From Lachnospiraceae bacterium (GTDB lineage: Bacteria > Bacillota > Clostridia > Lachnospirales > Lachnospiraceae): a DNA stretch of 11,120 nucleotides. The notes under the pieces are model-generated. The model did no database searches. It saw nothing but the letters and a program-made list of their open reading frames with translations, and was not told the DNA's origin. Made by a program: the position numbers and the translations under genes. Positions 5,581 to 11,120 of this stretch are shown here, piece after piece. The DNA lies in NCBI GenBank assembly GCA_014804185.1, contig JAAVAG010000042.1, positions 1-11,120 on the forward strand, given 5' to 3'. The stretch's first letter is position 1, and every line of letters starts with the position of its first letter.

Positions 5581-7050
5581 ATGATATTCAGCAGTGTGCT
5601 GTTTTTGTTCCGATTTTTACCTGTTTTTATCATATGTTATTTTGCGGTTCCCCAGAGAATGATGAGGCTGAAAAATATCATCCTCTTTTTGGGGAGCCTT
5701 ATTTTTTATGCCTGGGGAGAGCCGGTCTATGTCGTGCTGATGCTTTTTTCCACACTGTCGGATTTTATACACGGACAGAGGATAGAGGCCTGTAGAGCAA
5801 AGGGCGGGAGCGGAAAGGGATGGCTGATTTCGTCGCTGCTGATCAATCTGCTGCTGCTGGGCTTTTTTAAATACGCTGATTTCCTGATCGGAGTATGCAA
5901 CACTTTGACCGGGAGCCGGATTCCGCAGCTGAATCTGCCGCTGCCCATAGGGATATCCTTTTACACGTTTCAGACCATGTCCTACTCTGTTGATGTATAC
6001 CGGGGCGAGGTAAAGGCGCAGAAGAACCTGTTGAATTTCGGCGTGTTTGTGACTATGTTTCCGCAGCTCATCGCGGGACCCATTGTCAGATATAAAACTG
6101 CGGAAGAATTTCTCGGTGTCAGGAAAAGCAGTGCGGAGGATATCGCTTACGGGATCAGGAGGTTTGTGCTGGGACTTGGCAAAAAGGTGCTGTTTGCCAA
6201 CAATGTGGGCATGATCTGGACTCAGATTGCAGGCATGGATTTTGACAGGATGACGGCAGGCATGGCGTGGCTTGGTATTTTGGCCTACGCGTTTCAGATA
6301 TACTTTGATTTTTCCGGTTATTCCGATATGGCCATCGGCTTGGGAGCCATCATGGGATTCCGTTTTCCGGAGAATTTCAACTATCCCTATATTTCGCGGA
6401 GCATCACGGAATTTTGGCGCAGATGGCATATTTCTCTGGGAACCTGGTTTAAGGAATATGTCTATATCCCCCTGGGAGGAAACCGAAAAGGGATTGCGAG
6501 GCAGATTGTAAATATTCTGATCGTATGGGCGCTTACCGGTATCTGGCACGGGGCGGGATGGAATTTTCTGCTCTGGGGCCTGTGGTTTGCATTGTTTCTT
6601 ATATTAGAAAAAGCATTTCTGGGGAAATGGCTGAAGCGGCTTCCGGCTGTGGTCTGCTGGCTGTACAGCATGCTGGCGGTACTGATAGGCTGGGTGCTCT
6701 TTGCACTGGAGAGTGATCCGTCGCATCCCGGAGGACAGATCATACCTTACCTGGGCGCCATGCTGGGGATAAACGGCGTGGGACTGGCGGACAGGGAAAC
6801 GATGTATCTGCTGACTACGAATCTTCCGCTCTTTGTTTTGCTGATTCTGGGCGCCGTGCCGGTGTGGCGGAATCTTCTGCGCATTCTGCGCGAGCGGGCG
6901 GAGAGTACCGGAGAAGACCGGGCAGAGAGCGGACGGGTCAGCCTGTGGTTTGTGCTGGGAGAGAACATCGCTTTGGCGGTCATCTTTATTTTGTCAGTGG
7001 GATATATTGTGGAGGCTTCTTTCAATCCGTTTTTATATTTCCGGTTTTAG
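5581..7050 (+). CDS. MBOAT family membrane-bound O-acyltransferase (AlgI/DltB/PatA-like)
   Basis: A 489-aa polytopic protein with the full set of MBOAT landmarks: LPIGISFYTFQTMSYSVDVY, FPQLIAGPIVRY, YFDFSGYSDMAIGLG, FWRRWHISLGTWFKEYVYIP (H283) and LTGIWHGAGWNFLLWG. The last contains the invariant histidine at residue 323, which corresponds to the catalytic His of the family. Such proteins move acyl groups across the membrane to extracellular polymers or lipids. The subfamily pattern is that of AlgI/PatA and DltB. Hydrophobic segments continue to the C-terminus (ending FNPFLYFRF), with a charged cytoplasmic-looking loop near residues 425-450. The ATG at 5581 has AGGAG 7 nt upstream; an upstream start (5527) in the same frame would overlap the lipoprotein gene and lacks such a site. 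Length is close to AlgI, so the gene appears intact. The substrate (acetyl, D-alanyl or other) is not shown by sequence alone. Confidence 0.95.
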   Translation: MIFSSVLFLFRFLPVFIICYFAVPQRMMRLKNIILFLGSLIFYAWGEPVYVVLMLFSTLSDFIHGQRIEACRAKGGSGKGWLISSLLINLLLLGFFKYADFLIGVCNTLTGSRIPQLNLPLPIGISFYTFQTMSYSVDVYRGEVKAQKNLLNFGVFVTMFPQLIAGPIVRYKTAEEFLGVRKSSAEDIAYGIRRFVLGLGKKVLFANNVGMIWTQIAGMDFDRMTAGMAWLGILAYAFQIYFDFSGYSDMAIGLGAIMGFRFPENFNYPYISRSITEFWRRWHISLGTWFKEYVYIPLGGNRKGIARQIVNILIVWALTGIWHGAGWNFLLWGLWFALFLILEKAFLGKWLKRLPAVVCWLYSMLAVLIGWVLFALESDPSHPGGQIIPYLGAMLGINGVGLADRETMYLLTTNLPLFVLLILGAVPVWRNLLRILRERAESTGEDRAESGRVSLWFVLGENIALAVIFILSVGYIVEASFNPFLYFRF

Positions 7051-7086
7051 AAGGGCGCCCATAGAAGAAAGGAAAGGGAAAAGCAG

Positions 7087-8229
7087 TTGAGCAGAAAGAC
7101 GGCATCATGGATCACCATATTGCTGGCAGCGGGTATCCTGCTGGGGCTTACGGCGGCGGATATGGCCGCGGCGGACAGGCGTTTTTCACAGACGGAAAAC
7201 CGTGTTCTGGCATCCCGGCCGGAGTTTGGCCTGAAGGAACTTTTTGCAGGCGAATTTACGGCGGATTATGAGACCTATGTGACGGATCAGTTTGTGGGCA
7301 GAGATCAGTGGATCGGGCTGAAAACACGGACGGACATGTGGCTGGGTAAAAAAGATGTGGGAGGCGTCTATCTGGCAAAGGACGGAGGCCTGATTGAACG
7401 GCACAGCGCGTCAGATATCGGGGAGGACAGGATAGAACAGACACTGAAGCAGCTGCAGAGTCTGACGGAGCACTGTCTTGACACGGCGGGAATCGGACAG
7501 GTAAAAGTGATGCTGGTTCCCACGGCGGACAATATACAGACGGACAAACTGCCGGATTATGCGGATTATTTTGATCAGCAGCCCTTTTTGCAGCGGGTTT
7601 CCGCAGCGGTGGGCATGCAGTGCTATGTGGATGTGTTTTCCGTGATGCGTCGGCACGCGGATGAATATATTTATTACAGGACGGATCATCACTGGACCAC
7701 CCAGGGGGCATATTATGCCTATGAGGCATGGGCGGCGGATATGGGACTGGAGGCGGCGGCATTTTCAGAGGAGTCGCGGGTTCAGGTAACAGAGGAATTT
7801 CTGGGAACGCTGCATTCCAGGGTGAATATTCCCGTGAAGCCGGATATCATAGAGGCATATCAGCCGGGCGGACAGGTTCAGGTATACTATGACCTGTCGG
7901 ACAAAGCAAGGGACAGTCTGTATGAAGAAAAATATCTGGAGACGAAAAATAAGTACGGATATTTTCTGGATGACAATCATGGGTTTGTGCAGATAGAGAC
8001 CGGGGTGAAAAACGGGAGGACATTATTTGTCATCAAAGACTCCTACGCCAACTGTTTTATACCTTTTGCGGCACAGCATTACGAAACTGTTTGCATTGTG
8101 GACCTGCGTTATTGTAATATAAGTCTGTATGGACTGATCGATCAGCAGCTTCAGGAGGAAAACGGAGATATGGACGTATTGATTTTGTACAATGTGATTC
8201 ATTTTCTGGAGGATTTCCGTTTCTTCTAA
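7087..8229 (+). CDS. DHHW family protein, AlgX/AlgJ-like extracytoplasmic acyltransferase
   Basis: A 380-aa protein with an N-terminal signal anchor (about residues 8-28) and a large extracytoplasmic domain. It carries the motif YYRTDHHWTTQGAYYAYEAW (D200, H201, H202, W203) that names the DHHW family, a branch related to SGNH-type AlgX/AlgJ enzymes. The KDSYAN motif (S319) is the likely nucleophile site, with Asp and His from TDHHW completing the catalytic set by analogy with AlgX. It would take an acyl group exported by the MBOAT protein and place it on a surface polymer. The start is TTG 7087, with AAAGGAAAGGG (7068-7078) 8 nt upstream; the first ATG is only at residue 25, after the hydrophobic stretch, and would delete the anchor. 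It follows the MBOAT gene by 36 nt. No second substrate-binding module is obvious. Confidence 0.92.
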   Translation: MSRKTASWITILLAAGILLGLTAADMAAADRRFSQTENRVLASRPEFGLKELFAGEFTADYETYVTDQFVGRDQWIGLKTRTDMWLGKKDVGGVYLAKDGGLIERHSASDIGEDRIEQTLKQLQSLTEHCLDTAGIGQVKVMLVPTADNIQTDKLPDYADYFDQQPFLQRVSAAVGMQCYVDVFSVMRRHADEYIYYRTDHHWTTQGAYYAYEAWAADMGLEAAAFSEESRVQVTEEFLGTLHSRVNIPVKPDIIEAYQPGGQVQVYYDLSDKARDSLYEEKYLETKNKYGYFLDDNHGFVQIETGVKNGRTLFVIKDSYANCFIPFAAQHYETVCIVDLRYCNISLYGLIDQQLQEENGDMDVLILYNVIHFLEDFRFF

Positions 8230-8267
8230 AGGGCAGGCCGGGGTGCAGGAACATATGCGCCCTTTTT
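8228..8267 (+). terminator. Probable intrinsic terminator after the DHHW gene
   Basis: AAAGGGC (8228-8234) pairs with GCCCTTT (8259-8265), followed by TT, giving a five-T run (8263-8267). The loop is long (24 nt) with possible extra pairing GCA/TGC inside. The 5' arm overlaps the TAA stop (8227-8229). It is moderately stable, so it may not be fully efficient. Confidence 0.55.
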
Positions 8268-8283
8268 ACATAGAAAGATTCTG

Positions 8284-9813
8284 ATGATACAGGGAGAAAA
8301 AACGCTGATGGGAACAGAAGTGATGAGACAGGTACAGCAGGGGACATACGGCGCGGGAAACAAAAGAGATGACGGGCGCGGCACGGTGGTATTTGACATG
8401 GACGGCGTGCTGTTTGACACGGAGAGTCTGTATATGGACGCATGGAAAGCCGCGGCGGATGCCCGGGGGCTCGGCGATGTGAGACAGGCCGCCCTGGGAT
8501 GTGTGGGACTGGATGAGCGGGACAGCAGAAAACTTTTTCTGGACCGATACGGACAGGATTTTCCCTTTGACGCATTTAAAAGGGATGCGGCTGCATTTTT
8601 TCAGAGGAAGCTGGAACAGGACGGGCCGCCGATGAAACCCGGGGTGAGGGAACTTCTGGATTATCTGACCGCGAAACGTTATCATATCGGACTTGCCTCC
8701 TCCACCAGAAAAGAAAGGGTGATGGAAGAGATCACCAGGGCCGGGATCGCGGACTATTTTGAAGTGGTGGTAGGCGGTGACATGGTAGCCAGGGGAAAGC
8801 CGCAGCCGGATATTTATCTGGCGGCCTGCAGGGAACTGGGAGCGGCTGCGGGGGAAACTTACGCCATAGAGGATTCGCCCAACGGGATTCGGGCGGCCCA
8901 TGCGGCGGGGATGCGGCCGATTATGGTGCCGGACCTGATTCAACCGGACGGACTGCTGCGTGCTCTCACATGCAGGGTCTGCCAGGATTTATATGAGGTG
9001 AAATACTACCTGGCGGGCAGGAAGATCGGAAAAGTTCCGCTGGAAAAGCTGCCAAACACCAGGGATCTGGGCGGTCTGCCCACCGCTGGGGGAAGGCAGA
9101 TATGTCCGCACAGACTGCTGCGCAGCGGCGCCCTGATGTGGAGCAGCGAGGCTGACAGGGCGACCCTGCTGGAAGAGTACGGACTGAAAACCGTGATAGA
9201 CTTTCGGACGGCCCTGGAGCGGGAAGAAAAGCCGGATCCTGAACTGGACGGGGTGGAAAATATCTGGAATCCCATTCTGGAAGAGGCCGTTATGGGAATC
9301 ACCCGGGAGGAGACGGGGGAGAAAAAAGGGATGGTTCAGCAGGTGCTGGAACAGACCGGAGGCAGCGCCGAAGGACCGGAGGAATATATGAGAGGCATGT
9401 ACCGGAACCTGGTGGATGAAGCGTACAGCAGAAGACAGTACCGGAATTTTTTTGAGATTCTGCTGCGGCAGGGGGAAGGCGCGGTGCTCTGGCACTGCAC
9501 AGCCGGCAAAGACAGGGTCGGCGTGGCGACGGCGCTGCTTCTTGCCGCACTGGGAACGCCGAAGGAGGATATTCTGGCGGACTATATCAAAACCAATGAG
9601 TTCAATGCCGCAGAGGTAGAGGAAATCCTGGAAAAAGTGAAAGAGGAATACCGGTCGGCGGTGAGACTGCTTTTTATCGTCAAGGTGTCCTACCTGGAGT
9701 CCGTATTTGAAAGAATCGAGGAAGCATACGGCGGCATGGATGTGTTTTTGCGTACGGAAATGGGACTGACGCCGGACCGGCTGGAGAGACTGCGGGAAAT
9801 GTACCTGCTGTAG
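8284..9813 (+). CDS. Fusion of HAD-family phosphatase and protein-tyrosine-phosphatase-type domain
   Basis: A 509-aa two-domain protein. Residues about 30-230 form a HAD hydrolase of the beta-phosphoglucomutase type: motif I FDMDGVLFDTE (nucleophile D38, general acid D40), motif II LASSTRK (S139/S140), motif III K172 in GKPQPD, and motif IV EDSPNG (D197). Residues about 250-509 form a Tyr-phosphatase-3-like domain: LPNTRDLGG, LLRSGALMWSSEADR, VIDFRTALEREEKPDP and the P-loop HCTAGKDR (C405, R411). Both active sites look complete. Substrates are unknown: the HAD part may act on a small phosphate ester, and the other part on phosphotyrosine, phosphoinositide or a small metabolite. The start is ambiguous (ATG 8284, 8308 or 8323, all with weak ribosome sites), and the HAD domain begins after all of them. 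It lies 25 nt before rsmA and probably shares its mRNA. Confidence 0.9.
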   Translation: MIQGEKTLMGTEVMRQVQQGTYGAGNKRDDGRGTVVFDMDGVLFDTESLYMDAWKAAADARGLGDVRQAALGCVGLDERDSRKLFLDRYGQDFPFDAFKRDAAAFFQRKLEQDGPPMKPGVRELLDYLTAKRYHIGLASSTRKERVMEEITRAGIADYFEVVVGGDMVARGKPQPDIYLAACRELGAAAGETYAIEDSPNGIRAAHAAGMRPIMVPDLIQPDGLLRALTCRVCQDLYEVKYYLAGRKIGKVPLEKLPNTRDLGGLPTAGGRQICPHRLLRSGALMWSSEADRATLLEEYGLKTVIDFRTALEREEKPDPELDGVENIWNPILEEAVMGITREETGEKKGMVQQVLEQTGGSAEGPEEYMRGMYRNLVDEAYSRRQYRNFFEILLRQGEGAVLWHCTAGKDRVGVATALLLAALGTPKEDILADYIKTNEFNAAEVEEILEKVKEEYRSAVRLLFIVKVSYLESVFERIEEAYGGMDVFLRTEMGLTPDRLERLREMYLL

Positions 9814-9838
9814 GAAATGCGGAGGGCATATCGACAAT

Positions 9839-10702
9839 ATGGAAAATCTTGGAATACCACAAAACACCATAGCCGTACTGCAAAAATATCATTTTAACAT
9901 TCAAAAAAAGTACGGACAGAATTTTCTGATTGATCCTAAAGTACTGGAGCGGATTATCTCCGCCGCGGGGGTCACAAAGGAGGACTGCGTTCTGGAGATC
10001 GGCCCGGGTCTGGGAACCATGACGCAGCGCCTGGCGCAGTGTGCCAGGGAGGTGGTGGCGGTAGAGATCGACAGAAATCTGATTCCCATCCTGGAAGAGA
10101 ATCTGGCAGGATACAGCAATGTGGAGATTGTCAACGAAGATATATTAAAGATGGATATCCGGCGGATGACGGAGGAAAAAAACGGGGGCAGGCCCATCAA
10201 AGTGGTGGCAAATCTGCCCTATTATATCACTACGCCCATCGTCATGGAGCTGCTGGAGGGCGGTGTTCCTCTGCACAGCGTTACCGTTATGGTGCAGAAA
10301 GAGGTGGCGCAGCGGATGCAGGCGGCTCCCGGCACAAAAGATTACGGCGCGCTCTCCCTGGCGGTACAGTATTACGCCATGCCTGAGGTGGCAGCAAACG
10401 TGCCGCCGAACTGCTTTATTCCGCGGCCAGGAGTGGGCAGCTGCGTGATCCGCCTGACAAAATATGAACGGCCGCCCGTGGATCCGGGAGACGAAAAATT
10501 TATGTTTGCCCTGATCAGGGCCTCTTTTAATCAGAGACGCAAGACGCTGGTAAACGGTCTTACAGGCGCCGCCGGGCTGCATCTGACCAGGGAGCGGGCG
10601 CTGGAAGCGCTGGCGCGGGCGGGGCTGCCTGAGCAGGTGAGAGGGGAGGCGCTGACGCTGGAGGAGTTTGCGGCGCTGAGCAGGATTCTGATGGAAAAGT
10701 GA
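9839..10702 (+). CDS. rsmA: 16S rRNA (adenine1518-N6/adenine1519-N6)-dimethyltransferase
   Basis: A 287-aa protein with the complete RsmA/KsgA pattern: KKYGQNFLID (G26-Q27-N28-F29), the SAM-binding motif VLEIGPGLGTMT, VAVEIDRNLIPIL, motif IV NLPYYITTP (N125-L126-P127-Y128) and the C-terminal SFNQRRKTL typical of the family. It uses S-adenosylmethionine to dimethylate two adjacent adenines near the 3' end of 16S rRNA during small-subunit maturation; loss classically gives kasugamycin resistance. Length is normal. The ribosome site GGAGGG (9821-9826) is 12 nt before the ATG, slightly far, but the next upstream in-frame starts are not standard. The gene follows the HAD-PTP fusion. Confidence 0.97.
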   Translation: MENLGIPQNTIAVLQKYHFNIQKKYGQNFLIDPKVLERIISAAGVTKEDCVLEIGPGLGTMTQRLAQCAREVVAVEIDRNLIPILEENLAGYSNVEIVNEDILKMDIRRMTEEKNGGRPIKVVANLPYYITTPIVMELLEGGVPLHSVTVMVQKEVAQRMQAAPGTKDYGALSLAVQYYAMPEVAANVPPNCFIPRPGVGSCVIRLTKYERPPVDPGDEKFMFALIRASFNQRRKTLVNGLTGAAGLHLTRERALEALARAGLPEQVRGEALTLEEFAALSRILMEK

Positions 10703-10705
10703 GCG

Positions 10706-10745
10706 TTTTGTCTGTTCCTTTTGCGCGACAGAATTCTGCTTTTTT
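10706..10745 (+). terminator. Weak candidate terminator after rsmA
   Basis: TTTTGTC (10706-10712) can pair with GACAGAA (10727-10733) with one G.U over a 14-nt loop. A six-T run follows at 10740-10745 after the spacer TTCTGC. The stem is weak and A/T-rich, so termination may be partial. Confidence 0.3.
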
Positions 10746-10758
10746 CTGCTATATTTTT

Positions 10759-10786
10759 TTGACAGTCTCTATGGCGGTGTGATAAA
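10759..10786 (+). promoter_or_regulatory. Promoter of the TPR-like gene
   Basis: A consensus -35, TTGACA (10759-10764), precedes GATAAA (10781-10786) with a 16-bp spacer. The -10 is preceded by TGT (10778-10780), an extended -10 element. The predicted start near 10793 leaves about 37 nt before the GTG at 10830. The gene is therefore probably transcribed independently of rsmA. Confidence 0.6.
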
Positions 10787-10829
10787 CTTAGGAGAACAGA
10801 GAAAAATACATTAGGTGGAGCATACGAGC

Positions 10830-11120
10830 GTGGATAAGTACGAATATAAGGTCAGATCGGAAGAAATCAAGACACTGATTGCCAGGGGAAATTACACAGA
10901 GGCGGCTGAAATTGCGGACAGTATCGACTGGCGCAGGGTCAGAAGCGTTATGATGCTCTGTATGATCAGCGACCTTTACAAGATAAACAGGCGTTATGAG
11001 GACAGCAGGGATCTGCTGCTTTTAGCGTATGAGAGACGACCGGGGGGAAGATCCATCGTCTACTCCCTTTGCGAATTGTCCATTAAGATGGGAGAAACTG
11101 TTCAGGCTGTAGAGTATTAC
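10830..11120 (+). CDS. TPR-like protein, N-terminal part (runs off window)
   Basis: The frame is open from GTG 10830 to the window end (97 residues) with no stop. It begins MDKYEYKVRSEEIKTLIARG and continues with the alternating helical pattern of tetratricopeptide-like repeats (NYTEAAEIADSIDW, then ISDLYKINRRYEDSRDLLLL, then SIVYSLCELSIKMG). I recognise it as the conserved TPR-type protein often seen beside rsmA in Lachnospiraceae; its function is unknown, though TPR folds usually bind proteins. GGTGGAG (10813-10819) is 10 nt before the GTG. No signal peptide is present, so the visible part is cytoplasmic. Its own promoter is at 10759-10786. Confidence 0.85.
   Translation, partial: MDKYEYKVRSEEIKTLIARGNYTEAAEIADSIDWRRVRSVMMLCMISDLYKINRRYEDSRDLLLLAYERRPGGRSIVYSLCELSIKMGETVQAVEYY

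Noticed and set aside
4917..5633. Long - strand open frame (238 codons) opposite the DUF4358 lipoprotein
   Set aside because: It is a shadow of the + strand gene: composition rich in His, Arg, Leu and Ile, no recognisable domain, and no ribosome site at its start.
5617..6549. Long - strand open frame (310 codons) opposite the MBOAT gene
   Set aside because: The + strand frame carries every MBOAT motif; the - strand product is basic, Gln/His-rich and matches no family.
8989..9870. Long - strand open frame (293 codons) opposite the phosphatase domain and the rsmA start
   Set aside because: It overlaps two well-supported + strand genes and has the composition of an antisense shadow.

Overview
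The window looks like chromosome of a Gram-positive anaerobe of the Clostridia, most probably Lachnospiraceae. The reasons are the strong AGGAGG-type ribosome sites, short intergenic gaps, about 50% G+C, and the families present: DUF2975 with a YozG-type regulator, DUF4153/DUF4173 membrane proteins, the DUF4358-MBOAT-DHHW trio, and rsmA followed by a TPR protein that begins MDKYEYKVR. Every recognisable gene is on the + strand. No rRNA, tRNA, transposase, phage gene or CRISPR array was seen.

Layout. Positions 1-1181 hold the 3' part of an unrecognised, acidic, probably extracytoplasmic protein, closed by a perfect 11-bp stem-loop over its stop codon. Positions 1200-1271 carry a strong promoter overlapped by a tandem inverted-repeat operator. 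It drives a tight cluster of four genes (1295-4153): a DUF2975 membrane protein, a small YozG-like HTH regulator, a multi-pass DUF4153/DUF4173 membrane protein and an ECF sigma factor. Positions 4160-4351 are a gene-free block of three consecutive long stem-loops. Next come a 77-aa orphan lipoprotein (4470-4703) and a promoter with a structured leader of about 150 nt (4721-4907). These precede a three-gene surface operon (4908-8229): a DUF4358 lipoprotein, an MBOAT O-acyltransferase and a DHHW (AlgX/AlgJ-like) protein. A probable terminator at 8228-8267 closes it. The last part has a HAD phosphatase fused to a protein-tyrosine-phosphatase-type domain (8284-9813), rsmA (9839-10702), and the start of a TPR-like protein that runs off the window.

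How the genes may work together. The MBOAT and DHHW proteins resemble the membrane and extracytoplasmic halves of alginate or peptidoglycan O-acetylation machines. The DUF4358 lipoprotein is an unexplained third partner, and the polymer that is modified is unknown. The four-gene cluster reads as a membrane/regulatory unit: a self-regulating DUF2975/HTH pair, then a polytopic membrane protein and an ECF sigma factor with no recognisable anti-sigma gene beside it. The most unusual non-coding features are the 21-bp-periodic operator, the triple palindrome and the structured leader of the surface operon.
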